In this document: positions 1 through 8,032 of the stretch, piece after piece
How the letters are laid out: each line of letters starts with the position of its first letter
How positions within the stretch are numbered: the first letter of the stretch is position 1
Origin: Woeseiaceae bacterium
GTDB lineage: Bacteria > Pseudomonadota > Gammaproteobacteria > Steroidobacterales > Woeseiaceae
Assembly: GCA_021773115.1 (NCBI GenBank)
Contig: JAJFKS010000020.1
Span: 1-52,264 of the forward strand
DNA length: 52,264 bases
Direction of reading: 5' to 3'
Made by a program: the position numbers and the translations under genes
Notes under the pieces: generated by a model
Told to the model about the DNA's origin: nothing
Database searches by the model: none
Seen by the model: the letters and a program-made list of their open reading frames with translations, nothing else

Positions 1-170
1 TGGCCACGCAGATCCACGCAAATACAACGAAAGCGATCGCTCAAGCCAGAAACCTGATAGTTCCAGGTATCCAGTGTTGCGGCAAGACCGGGGATGAAGA
101 CAATAACTCGGCCATCGCCGCCATCCCGGTAATGCATACGATTTCCACTGTCCAGATCTATGAACGGCAT
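1..170 (-). CDS. alpha/beta hydrolase, N-terminal part (cut by window edge)
   Basis: The minus strand opens with an ATG ending at 170, preceded by an AGGAG ribosome site, and reads without a stop to base 1 (56 codons). The visible residues, MPFIDLDSGNRMHYRDGG then VIVFIPGLAATLDTWNYQ and a CVDLRGH ending, are the first strands of an alpha/beta hydrolase: HxDG-like turn, oxyanion-hole stretch (here PGLAAT), then DxRGH. The catalytic serine, acid and histidine lie outside the window. It begins 43 bases after the esterase at 213-1211 on the same strand, so it is probably the last visible gene of the esterase/alcohol dehydrogenase operon. The substrate cannot be read; ester or lactone hydrolysis is inferred from the neighbours. 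Confidence 0.8.
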   Translation of the reverse strand, partial: MPFIDLDSGNRMHYRDGGDGRVIVFIPGLAATLDTWNYQVSGLSDRFRCICVDLRG

Positions 171-212
171 TATTGCTCTCCTGTAATTGGTACCAACATT
201 GAAAATATTCAA

Positions 213-1211
213 TTAATTCGTATCACGCCGACATCTCTTATTGGCAGCAATATTGGCTCCGAGCGTATTCTTCACCATTACTGTAATCTCCTCGAGCGCT
301 CTCGCGGCCGCGTCAACAACACCTGTCAAATTGATGAACCCGTGAATCAGGTTGTCAAAGCACCGATATTGAACCTCGACACCGGCATTTCGAAGTTTTG
401 CAGCATACGCCGCCGCCTCGTCCCTCAGGGGGTCGAATCCGGCGGTAACGATGATCGCCGGGGGCAATCCAGAGTGATCCTTCGCGCGCAATGGAGAAGC
501 TCTGGGATCCATGATGTCCGGTCCGTCTCGCAGATAGTTGGTACTGGACCAGACCATTAGCGGGCGTGTCAGACGATATCCGTCACCGAAAACCTTGTGA
601 GACGGGTGCGACATGGCCATGTCGGTAGCAGGATAAATCAGGAGTTGACCCAGAAGATCCGGGTAGCCCCTATCCCGCGCGGCAAGAGACGCCACCGCAG
701 CGAGATTGGCGCCTGCACTATCGCCTGCCAGAACGATTCTTGCCGGATCGGCACCGAGCACCGAAGCATTATCGTATGCCCACAAACTAGCCGCAATGGC
801 ATCCTCGACCGCCATTGGAAACTTGTGCTCAGGTGCCAAACGGTAATCAACGGATGCAACGATACACGCCGCCCCGGCACACAATGTTCGACAAACGTTG
901 TCGTGCGTTTCAATACTGCCAAAACTCCAACCGCCACCGTGAAAATACACGACGAGCGGCAAAGAAGATTGGGGTTCGTATTCAGGGTAATAGAGACGTA
1001 TCGCAATAGGCCCGTCGCTAGCATCAAAGCGCTTGTTCACGGTCCGCGCAATATCTGGCGCTTGACCAGATAATAACTGCACGCCTTTCAGATAGGCGGC
1101 TCGAGCATCCGGCGGACTGAGTGTTTGCAGCTCTGGCGCTCCGGCGTTTTTCAGGCTCTGTAAGAGCTCAACAAGCTGCGGATCGAGGTTTCCTGAGTTG
1201 CCTTCGCTCAC
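213..1211 (-). CDS. HSL-type (family IV) carboxylesterase, alpha/beta hydrolase
   Basis: A 332-residue protein with the full signature of the hormone-sensitive-lipase esterase family: oxyanion motif HGGGW at residues 91-95, nucleophile elbow GDSAG with Ser165, acid in FDPLRDE (Asp260) and HGF histidine (His290). Length is normal for the family, which cleaves short and medium acyl esters in the cytoplasm. The chosen start is a GTG ending at 1211, eight bases after the stop of the alcohol dehydrogenase gene, so translation is probably coupled; no strong ribosome site is visible and an inner start is possible. With a dehydrogenase upstream and another hydrolase downstream, it likely belongs to a pathway that opens an ester and oxidises the freed alcohol. 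The substrate is unknown. Confidence 0.88.
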   Translation of the reverse strand: MSEGNSGNLDPQLVELLQSLKNAGAPELQTLSPPDARAAYLKGVQLLSGQAPDIARTVNKRFDASDGPIAIRLYYPEYEPQSSLPLVVYFHGGGWSFGSIETHDNVCRTLCAGAACIVASVDYRLAPEHKFPMAVEDAIAASLWAYDNASVLGADPARIVLAGDSAGANLAAVASLAARDRGYPDLLGQLLIYPATDMAMSHPSHKVFGDGYRLTRPLMVWSSTNYLRDGPDIMDPRASPLRAKDHSGLPPAIIVTAGFDPLRDEAAAYAAKLRNAGVEVQYRCFDNLIHGFINLTGVVDAAARALEEITVMVKNTLGANIAANKRCRRDTN

Positions 1212-1219
1212 TTAAGGAT

Positions 1220-2359
1220 TCAGCTTTCGTCAAAAAGAATTATTTGCCGCGTTGACCCACCGTCAGCGAGTCGATCAAAAGCCGAATTAATTTCCGACAG
1301 ACATAGTTTCTCTCCCATAAGCTTGTCCACCGGCAGCTGTCCCTGTTGATAAAGCTTGATGTAAGTGGGTATGTCCCTGACCGGGACACAGCTGCCCAGA
1401 TAACTGCCTCGAAGTGTCCGCTCCTCGCCGACAATCTGCAAAGCAGGCAAAGATAGCCTGGCATCCGGGTGAGGCAGTCCAGCCGTAATCGTTTGACCAC
1501 CGCGTCGTGTAATCGCCCAGGCAAGCTCAAGCGCAGCTGTGGAACCGGCCATTTCGAAGGCATAGTCCACACCACCATCGCTAATGTCACGAACGGACTC
1601 GGCACAATGAGGATCATCCGCCCTGAAAGTAGCGTTGGCGCCCAACTCTTTACCCATGGAGAGCTTGTCGTCATTCAGATCGACAGCCACAATCTGTCTC
1701 GCACCGGCCAGCCTGGCACCCAGTAAGGAATTGAGGCCAACGCCACCGAGTCCGATTACGGCGACTGTCGAACCCGCCTTGACTTGCGCTGTATTCAATA
1801 CAGCGCCGACACCGGTAATAACAGCACAGCCGAATAATGCTGCTTCATCAAATGGCAGATCATCATCAATTTTTACAACTGAATGCTTGCTGACGACGGC
1901 ATATTCAGCAAATGCTGATACGCCGAGGTGGTGATTAACGGGATGGCCATCCCGGTGAAGGCGACGATCGCCGGACAGCAACGTACCATCACCGTTGGCC
2001 ACGGCTCCTGGAATACAGAGTGCCGGACGTCCCTCCGCGCAAGGCACGCAGTGTCCGCAGCTTGGTACGAACACCAGGACAACATGATCTCCTGGCGAAA
2101 CCTCATCAACACCGGCGCCTGTTTCGGCAACAACTCCTGCCGCCTCATGCCCGAGCACCATCGGCATTGGGCGCAGACGTGATCCGTTGATCACCGACAG
2201 ATCCGAGTGGCAAAGTCCAGCGGCTCGTATCCTGACCAGTACCTCGTCGCGCCCCGGTGCTTGTAGTTCGAATGATTTGATCTTAAGAGGCCGGCTTGTC
2301 GCGTAAGGCCCTGCCAACCCGACCTCCTCGAGAACGGCAGCCTTCATACTTCTCACCAA
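1220..2359 (-). CDS. zinc-dependent alcohol dehydrogenase (MDR family)
   Basis: A 379-residue medium-chain dehydrogenase. Visible are the catalytic zinc ligand region GLCHSDLSV near residue 50, GHEAAGVV near 70, the structural zinc cluster CGHCVPCAEGRPALC near 100-114 and the Rossmann glycine motif GLGGVG near 204. These define the class that oxidises primary alcohols with NAD and includes class III (glutathione-dependent formaldehyde) and aryl-alcohol dehydrogenases. The ATG used here follows a short MVRSMK extension, and the second ATG, four codons in, is an equally likely start. It is followed after eight bases by the esterase. Alcohol specificity cannot be read from the sequence; participation in catabolism of whatever the TonB receptor imports is inferred. 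Confidence 0.88.
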   Translation of the reverse strand: MVRSMKAAVLEEVGLAGPYATSRPLKIKSFELQAPGRDEVLVRIRAAGLCHSDLSVINGSRLRPMPMVLGHEAAGVVAETGAGVDEVSPGDHVVLVFVPSCGHCVPCAEGRPALCIPGAVANGDGTLLSGDRRLHRDGHPVNHHLGVSAFAEYAVVSKHSVVKIDDDLPFDEAALFGCAVITGVGAVLNTAQVKAGSTVAVIGLGGVGLNSLLGARLAGARQIVAVDLNDDKLSMGKELGANATFRADDPHCAESVRDISDGGVDYAFEMAGSTAALELAWAITRRGGQTITAGLPHPDARLSLPALQIVGEERTLRGSYLGSCVPVRDIPTYIKLYQQGQLPVDKLMGEKLCLSEINSAFDRLADGGSTRQIILFDES

Positions 2360-2506
2360 TTTCTCCGTCGTTTATTCGTTAGCGCACTGAAACCGCTTCG
2401 CACTGAGTCCCTAAGGATTGTTGCCTGAATGCAAACGCCGCCCAAGATCTTTAAGTCTCCGATCATTGGCTTCTCCGCATTATCTCGTTAAACGGTGTTG
2501 GGCGCT

Positions 2507-5032
2507 TCAGAAGTTGTAGCCGAACTGGATGCCGTAAGTCCTCGGTGGTGCAAACACCGCAACCTGCCCGAGCAGAGCCTGTATGGTGATTATGTGTTGG
2601 GCATAATCCTTGTCGCTCAGGTTCTTGCCGTAGAGCGCTGCACGCCATCGCCCGTCACTGCTTTCAAAAGACAGTCTGGCGTTCGTAATGTTTATGGCTT
2701 CGACGCCAGCGAGATCATCTTCAAATTGCGTTATGAATATTTCGTCGCGATAAAAATACTCACCGCGCAGCGTCAGATCACCTGCGCTGCCTAGTGGTAT
2801 GGAGTACTCAGCGGCGATGTTGGCCGTAAAATCCGGTGCTCTTGGAAGTGCATTACCAGCGCGATCGATGAGGCCGTCCCCCGGGCGATCCGGGTCCAGC
2901 GAGATGAATTCATCAAACTCGGCATCCAGGAAAGCAAGACCCACCTCCAGCTGAAACGTGTCGGACGGTTTCGCCAACAGTTCCAGTTCAACGCCATTGG
3001 TTGACGCCTGACCAGCATTCGTCACCGTACCCAAAATTCCGCTTGGCACGGTTTGCCATTGGTTAATCTGTAAATCTTCATAGTCGTAATGAAAAGCGGT
3101 CAGATTCGCTCGAAGCCGGTTTTGCAACAAGGTCGACCTGAGTCCCGCCTCATAACTCCAAAGCGTTTCCTCGTCAAAAGAGCCCTGAATTTCGAACGCA
3201 TTAAAGCCGCCGCTCTTGAACCCGCGGGTGGCAGAGAAATAGGCCATTATGTCGTCGGTTGGCGAATACTGGATGACGAACTTGGGCGTCGCTACAGTCC
3301 ATGAGTCTTGATCGTCAGCCGAACCGATTAGTGATCCGTTTATGTCTGTCTTGGAGTTTACGATCGACTTCTTTTCATGGCTGACACGAATACCGCCAAT
3401 CAGACGGAGCTTGTCCGAGAGACTGTAAGTAAGCTGGCCAGCCGCGGCAATAGCCTCGGCTTCTACGTCTGCGAAGGTTCGGGTAAGGAGGCCAAAAAGT
3501 GGCAAGTCATTGCGTCCGAACAGGGTCGCATCTTCTTGCATGTAGTACAGGAGAGCCGTCCACTCGAATCGATCGGAATTGTGCGTCGTCAGAACAATTT
3601 CCTGGGAAAAAAAATCGGAATCTTCATTAAACGGCTCATCATCGAATGATGCACTTCCACAACTGATTATTGACACTTCCGTACCATCGAGATCGCATAT
3701 CAATTTGTGTTCATTATTATTCAAGGCCGTATTTGACGTCACCGTGAACGCGTCCAGGTCCCACGTAAGCTGCGCATTTACTCCCCACTCCTTCGTTTGT
3801 TGCTGATTTGGAAAGTCGTTCAATACTTTTCTGGGATCGCCAGTTATCGTTGCGCCCCAAATCGTAAACAAGGGATTTGTAGCAGGATTGATGGGCGTGT
3901 AAGCAAAGGCTGAATCTGTGTCTGAATAAGACACATTTATCCGAGCGTCCAGGGTGTCAGTCAGTTCAATTGCCAGTGAGCCACGCAAGCTGGTCGAATC
4001 CGTGAACTGATATCGATTACCATTCAATAAATCCTCGGTATAACCTTCGTCATCCGTATCAATAAAGCTCAGGCGCGCCAATACTGTGTCGCCGGCAAGC
4101 GGCCCGCTGATCGAGGCGTGTATGGTTCTCTTCTCAAAATTGCCGAAGTCGATTCCGACGTTTCCAGTAAAATCATCTGTCGGTGCCTTCGAGATAATAT
4201 TTATCGCACCACCAATAGCATTTCGGCCATAAAGAATACCCTGCGGGCCCTTTAGTACCTCAACCCTTTCTACATCAACCAGTTGCTGAATTTTTCCGGC
4301 GTTTCGCGCCTGATATACACCATCCACATAAATCGCAACGCCGCTGTCAACGCCGGGCCCTATGATGTCGGTTCCGACGCCGCGCAAATAGGGCAAGCCC
4401 CAACCACCGTTCGAACTCATCACAAGCCCGGGTGTGTGCAACTGTAAATCCATTGAAGTGGCAACACCGGACTTTTCGAGTTCCTCGCCACTGAACGTTG
4501 TAATTGTTAGCGGTGTGTCTTGCAGGTTTGTGACACGTTTCTCAGCTGTAACCAGTATTTCTTCGATTACTGATGACCGGCCCCGTTGATTCTGGTCGTC
4601 AGGCGTTCGACTATTTCGGTTGTTCCTGTCCTGACTGTTCACTCTCTGTGCCGACGATTGGGCGAGCAGAATCTGTCTCGGTGTCGGCTGGGATTTTCCC
4701 GGCGCGTTGTCCTCGTTCTTCAGACGAATACCCATCGCACCATCCTCACCGATTTCGACAGGCTCCAGATTGGTATCGGCAAGCATTACCTTCAACGCAT
4801 TGGCTTGTGAGTACCGTCCCGCTATCGCCGTCGACTCGACGCCTTCGGCGACGTCACTAAAAAACAAAACGTCCAATCCCGTCTCGTCTGATAGTAACTT
4901 CAGTGCGGCCATTAACGGTTGCGACTGTATGTCTAGTTCGTAAGTCGGCTCTTCCAACTCGTCCGACAGTGCCGGCGTAACGGTACAAAGCATTAGTACT
5001 AATGCCAACAGGTGAATTCTGGTTATCGACAT
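2507..5032 (-). CDS. TonB-dependent outer-membrane receptor with N-terminal STN signalling domain
   Basis: An 841-residue receptor. Residues 1-23 form a signal peptide ending at ALS/DE. Residues about 30-105 are an STN (secretin/TonB N-terminal) domain (MAALKLLSDETGLDVLFF), the part of FecA-type transducers that touches the FecR regulator. A low-complexity linker (QDRNNRNSR) leads to a TonB-box-like EEILVTAEKR near 158-167, the plug domain (VERVEVLKGPQGILYGRNAIGGAIN) and a 22-strand barrel ending in the outer-membrane signature YGIQFGYNF with terminal Phe. It imports a ligand with energy from TonB and, with the FecR and sigma genes just upstream, reports ligand binding to transcription. Ligand unknown: siderophore is the textbook case, but the hydrolase and dehydrogenase genes downstream point rather to an organic nutrient. 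Confidence 0.92.
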   Translation of the reverse strand: MSITRIHLLALVLMLCTVTPALSDELEEPTYELDIQSQPLMAALKLLSDETGLDVLFFSDVAEGVESTAIAGRYSQANALKVMLADTNLEPVEIGEDGAMGIRLKNEDNAPGKSQPTPRQILLAQSSAQRVNSQDRNNRNSRTPDDQNQRGRSSVIEEILVTAEKRVTNLQDTPLTITTFSGEELEKSGVATSMDLQLHTPGLVMSSNGGWGLPYLRGVGTDIIGPGVDSGVAIYVDGVYQARNAGKIQQLVDVERVEVLKGPQGILYGRNAIGGAINIISKAPTDDFTGNVGIDFGNFEKRTIHASISGPLAGDTVLARLSFIDTDDEGYTEDLLNGNRYQFTDSTSLRGSLAIELTDTLDARINVSYSDTDSAFAYTPINPATNPLFTIWGATITGDPRKVLNDFPNQQQTKEWGVNAQLTWDLDAFTVTSNTALNNNEHKLICDLDGTEVSIISCGSASFDDEPFNEDSDFFSQEIVLTTHNSDRFEWTALLYYMQEDATLFGRNDLPLFGLLTRTFADVEAEAIAAAGQLTYSLSDKLRLIGGIRVSHEKKSIVNSKTDINGSLIGSADDQDSWTVATPKFVIQYSPTDDIMAYFSATRGFKSGGFNAFEIQGSFDEETLWSYEAGLRSTLLQNRLRANLTAFHYDYEDLQINQWQTVPSGILGTVTNAGQASTNGVELELLAKPSDTFQLEVGLAFLDAEFDEFISLDPDRPGDGLIDRAGNALPRAPDFTANIAAEYSIPLGSAGDLTLRGEYFYRDEIFITQFEDDLAGVEAINITNARLSFESSDGRWRAALYGKNLSDKDYAQHIITIQALLGQVAVFAPPRTYGIQFGYNF

Positions 5033-5100
5033 TTGCGAGTTCCCTCTGTTTCATCTTTTTTTGAAATGGTTACGGAGATAGGCAGCTGAGAACGGAAGTT

Positions 5101-5126
5101 TGGACCCCCTGTGTCACGAAAAAATT
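5101..5126 (-). promoter_or_regulatory. candidate FecI-type ECF promoter motif before the receptor gene
   Basis: Read on the minus strand, an A/T-rich AATTTTTTCGTGACA block is followed by GGGGGTCCA, about 70 bases upstream of the receptor start. The same arrangement (AATTCTTTGTCA then GGGGGGTCCA) occurs at 6889-6913, ahead of the sigma-factor gene. Two matching motifs in front of the two transcription units of one locus suggest recognition by the encoded ECF sigma factor. The rest of the 150-base gap shows no other feature. Confidence 0.45.
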
Positions 5127-5182
5127 GTGAAAGTCACGCCAATTGCTTGTGCGTATTGGGCGAGACACGCGTGGAATAACGG

Positions 5183-6328
5183 TTATTGTTGTGACTGTGT
5201 CGGAGAGTCCGCGTAGACGGTCCAGCCGTTGCCTGAAGCATCGGCCTCAACACGCAAGCCACCAATCTCGGCCAAAAATGCAACCAGAGTCGCGGGGTCG
5301 TTTGAATCAAATACGCCACTTACAGCTCGCCGCGACACCTGCAAGTTTCCAATCCTCAACTGTTTGGCGTTGTAACGATTCAGTTCCCGCGCAACAATCT
5401 CCAGAGAATCACCATCAAATACCAACCGGCGGCTCGTCCAGGCTGTGGCGGCCCCGGGATCAGCCGCGCTTATTGCTGCAATCGCTCCGCTCATCGATAC
5501 GGCAGTCTGATTGCCCTGCGCCAGTCGAACACTATTGCCATCGACCTGCGAACCCGACGATGAATTATTGGCATCTGCTCCTAACGCGCGCCCCTTGGAA
5601 TTTGTAACCGAAACCCGACCCTCAACGACCGTAATGACCGTTTGGTCACGTTGCTGGTAAACATTAAACTGTGTGCCAATCGCTTCAACCATGGCGGGAC
5701 CTGCACGTACGCGAAATGGTCGGCTCGCGTCCTTCGCAACATCAAATACTGCCTCGCCAGCCATCAGCTCGACCAGCCGAAATTCATCAGAATAGCGAAC
5801 CTCAAGGCGCGATTGTGTATTGAGATTAACTACCGAGCCGTCTGGAAGTACTGTCGATCGTTGTTCGCCAAGGGCGGTTTCAATTGCATGCCCCCCCCAG
5901 ACTTTGAAGTAGATGAAATCGAATTCGTCTCCGGCTAACCAAAACAACGGCAGCGCTGCAACGGCAATAGTGGCTGCGATCCTGCCAATCTGTCTTCTTC
6001 TTGCAGGCGGTACAGCCTTGCTTTCGACAACGCCATTTGGCTGCTTCTCCCGCGCTTTGTCCATCTCTATTACGTTGGAGCGCGCCTCACTAATCAATTT
6101 ATTTACACTGGGTAATTCTGTGTCCGTCACGTCCGCGAAATGCCTGTGCAAAGCACCAACACGCATGAATTCTTCTATGTTGGTGGGTGAGCGCCGGAGC
6201 CATTGAACGAACGTTCTCCGGTCTCCCTCGGTAACGGCATCTTCCTCCTCAAGGAGGATATACCAGTCAGCCGCCTCCTCAGCTATGGCCAGTAGGCTGT
6301 CTTTGCCTTTCTCAATCATTTGCGCCAT
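5183..6328 (-). CDS. FecR-type transmembrane anti-sigma/sigma regulator
   Basis: A 381-residue FecR homologue. Residues about 15-60 form the cytoplasmic anti-sigma region (EAADWYILLEEEDAVTEGDRRTFVQWLRRSP, the DUF4880 pattern). Residues about 114-133 (IGRIAATIAVAALPLFWLAG) are the single membrane segment, preceded by an Arg-rich inner face. The periplasmic FecR domain follows (ALGEQRSTVLPDGSVVNLNTQSRL, then VEAIGTQFNV and VVEGRVSV), and a C-terminal STN-like module (FDGDSLEIVARELNRYN) would meet the receptor's STN domain. Family members hold the ECF sigma factor until ligand-loaded receptor triggers release. The gene overlaps the sigma-factor gene by 17 bases, implying coupled synthesis in a fixed ratio. 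Confidence 0.9.
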   Translation of the reverse strand: MAQMIEKGKDSLLAIAEEAADWYILLEEEDAVTEGDRRTFVQWLRRSPTNIEEFMRVGALHRHFADVTDTELPSVNKLISEARSNVIEMDKAREKQPNGVVESKAVPPARRRQIGRIAATIAVAALPLFWLAGDEFDFIYFKVWGGHAIETALGEQRSTVLPDGSVVNLNTQSRLEVRYSDEFRLVELMAGEAVFDVAKDASRPFRVRAGPAMVEAIGTQFNVYQQRDQTVITVVEGRVSVTNSKGRALGADANNSSSGSQVDGNSVRLAQGNQTAVSMSGAIAAISAADPGAATAWTSRRLVFDGDSLEIVARELNRYNAKQLRIGNLQVSRRAVSGVFDSNDPATLVAFLAEIGGLRVEADASGNGWTVYADSPTQSQQ

Positions 6329-6848
6329 CCAGTGCGGGTTCCAAACGGCTTCGAAGGGCCGCGTATCCTTTTACGACGTAACGTTTGACCTGGCGCTCCG
6401 TTACGTCGAGATGTTCGGCGACTTCCGCGTAGGTCATGCCATAGTGCCAATGCAAAATTAACGTGGCCGAATACGATGCAGGCAAGTGGTGCAAAGCGCT
6501 CCTGAGATCAACCGCCAGATCGCGCTGCCTAGGGTTATCATATAACCCTGTCGACGCAACTATATCCTCGAGACCATCGGAACTATGTTGTTTCGCGCGG
6601 CGCTCCTTGGTCCGCCACTCGTCCAACACGTGGATCGCTACACGGTACAAATAGGCGCGCGGCGACTCTATCAGTTCGGGGCTTTTTACACGTAACATGC
6701 GCAGGTAAATCTCCTGAGCGAGATCCTGAGCATCCGCTCGAATGCGGACGCCACGGTACAGAAAATCAACCAATCGATCGTTGAATTGTCGATACCAACA
6801 ATCGAGCAGCTGGTGTTGCTCAGCCTCTTTCATTGCCCCAAAACCCAT
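6312..6848 (-). CDS. FecI-like ECF RNA polymerase sigma factor
   Basis: A 178-residue sigma-70-family protein with only regions 2 and 4. Region 2 runs over about residues 22-90 (LVDFLYRGVRIRADAQDLAQEIYLRMLR, then PRAYLYRVAIHVLDEWR). Region 4 covers about 118-170 (LPASYSATLILHWHYGMTYAEVAEHLDVTERQVKRYVVKGYAALRSRL), including the helix-turn-helix. This is the FecI-like, iron-starvation ECF group that drives receptor genes. It is first in its operon with the FecR gene. The first ATG (6848) has GGAG directly abutting it, which is too close, so the ATG five codons later (6833) may be the real start. A matching promoter motif lies upstream, suggesting autoregulation. Confidence 0.88.
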   Translation of the reverse strand: MGFGAMKEAEQHQLLDCWYRQFNDRLVDFLYRGVRIRADAQDLAQEIYLRMLRVKSPELIESPRAYLYRVAIHVLDEWRTKERRAKQHSSDGLEDIVASTGLYDNPRQRDLAVDLRSALHHLPASYSATLILHWHYGMTYAEVAEHLDVTERQVKRYVVKGYAALRSRLEPALDGAND

Positions 6849-6888
6849 CTCCCGACTCTATCTATAGAGGCAGGTTTAGCGGCCGATG

Positions 6889-6913
6889 TGGACCCCCCAA
6901 TGACAAAGAATTC
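6889..6913 (-). promoter_or_regulatory. candidate FecI-type promoter motif before the sigma gene
   Basis: On the minus strand AATTCTTTGTCATT is followed by GGGGGGTCCA, 41 bases from the sigma-factor start, matching the motif before the receptor gene. The wider gap (6849-7213, about 365 bases) separates the divergent sigma and AbiE operons. Apart from this motif and the AbiE inverted repeats at 7113-7125 and 7173-7196, nothing else is recognisable in it. Confidence 0.4.
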
Positions 6914-7112
6914 ACCTACGACCAGCAGGGGATACCAATCCCAATTTTTTGGACATTTGATCACGACAACACGGAGCTTGGCTCCCAATTGTGTGAAAAG
7001 TTACGGTTCGGCTGCCCGGCACCATTCATAGTATCAAACCTGTCTGTGGCGAATTATTGTTTAGGCAGCGACCGTTAGTTGGTAGAGGCCACCGTCATGC
7101 GGTTAACGGTTA

Positions 7113-7196
7113 TAATTGGCAATTAGCCACACATAGGTAAAGGTGTGGTCGTACTGGTTGTATAAATACGCCAATTTTGCCCACTTTCGGCAAATT
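7113..7196 (+). promoter_or_regulatory. AbiE operator region: two inverted repeats sharing a GGCAA(A)TT half-site
   Basis: TAATTGGCAATTA at 7113-7125 is a perfect 6-1-6 inverted repeat. At 7173-7196, AATTTTGCC and GGCAAATT face each other across seven bases. Both contain the half-site GGCAA(A)TT or its complement. AbiEi antitoxins of the AbiE family are known to repress their own operon by binding paired inverted repeats upstream, so these are good operator candidates. A TATTAT -10 candidate at 7202-7207 sits seven bases before the ATG at 7214. Confidence 0.5.
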
Positions 7197-7213
7197 CAGT
7201 GTATTATTCATCC

Positions 7214-8032
7214 ATGACTGAACTCTCAGGAATAGGCAAAACTTACCGCAGCAAACTGAGCCGTGTCTTGGAGCGCCACGCTGGCGTCATTACTCCAAGG
7301 ATTGTCTCGGATGTACTCGGCGTATCCATCCAGGAATCGGGCCGGTTGCTGGCTCGATGGAACAATAGCGGCTGGGTCTATCGGGCAAAACGGGGCGTCT
7401 ATCTACCCGTACCGCTCTCGTCAACCAGTGCAAATCCCGTTGTCGAAGAACCTTTCCTGCTGGCCGAATCGATTTATGGTCCCGGCTACATCGGTGGTTT
7501 CAGTGCCGTTAAGTACTGGGATCTGTCCGAGCAGATCATCGAAACCGTCACGTATTTCACGCGCAAGAAAGTCAAAGACCGGCATCCGGTGCACGGTGGC
7601 GTTGCATTCCGACTAAAAACAATCGTAGAGCGCAAAGTCTTTGGCCTGAAAACGGTGTGGGTAGGAAGCAAGCGAATCTACGTAAGCGATCCGACGAAAA
7701 CGTTGCTTGATTTGCTGGACGATCCGGGTCTTGTCGGGGGAATGGCGATCGTCAGTGACGTGTTCTCCGAGTATCTCGACTCCGAACACTACGACTTCGA
7801 CCTGCTGGTGAATTACATAGAGAGGAGTCGGAACAAGACCGTCTACAAGCGGATAGGCTTTCTGCTCGACACGAGCTTCTCTGCGAGCGACGACCAGCTA
7901 TCGCTTCTGCGTTCCGGGATGTCAAAAGGCTATTCGATCTTTGATCCGACAATCGCCTCTCCCTGTACGGTTCCCGAGTGGCGACTAAAGACCTCGCAAT
8001 CGTGGAAGGACCTTCATGATCGAAAAAAATGA
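7214..8032 (+). CDS. abiEi: AbiEi antitoxin / autorepressor (type IV toxin-antitoxin)
   Basis: The protein is 272 residues from the ATG at 7214; an in-frame GTG at 7199 would add five. The N-terminal 70 residues are a winged helix (LERHAGVITPRIVSDVLGVS, LLARWNNSGWVYRAKRGVYLPVP), as in AbiEi. The middle and C-terminal parts match the AbiEi antitoxin domain: PFLLAESIYGPGYIGGFSAV, then KRIYVSDPTKTLLDLLDDP and a final Arg-rich helical stretch. Family role: repress the operon and neutralise the AbiEii nucleotidyltransferase, probably without stable complex formation. The stop overlaps the toxin gene by 17 bases. The ATG at 7214 is preferred because it lies at the expected transcription start of a TATTAT -10 box, which would make the message leaderless; no Shine-Dalgarno is visible for either start. 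Confidence 0.85.
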   Translation: MTELSGIGKTYRSKLSRVLERHAGVITPRIVSDVLGVSIQESGRLLARWNNSGWVYRAKRGVYLPVPLSSTSANPVVEEPFLLAESIYGPGYIGGFSAVKYWDLSEQIIETVTYFTRKKVKDRHPVHGGVAFRLKTIVERKVFGLKTVWVGSKRIYVSDPTKTLLDLLDDPGLVGGMAIVSDVFSEYLDSEHYDFDLLVNYIERSRNKTVYKRIGFLLDTSFSASDDQLSLLRSGMSKGYSIFDPTIASPCTVPEWRLKTSQSWKDLHDRKK

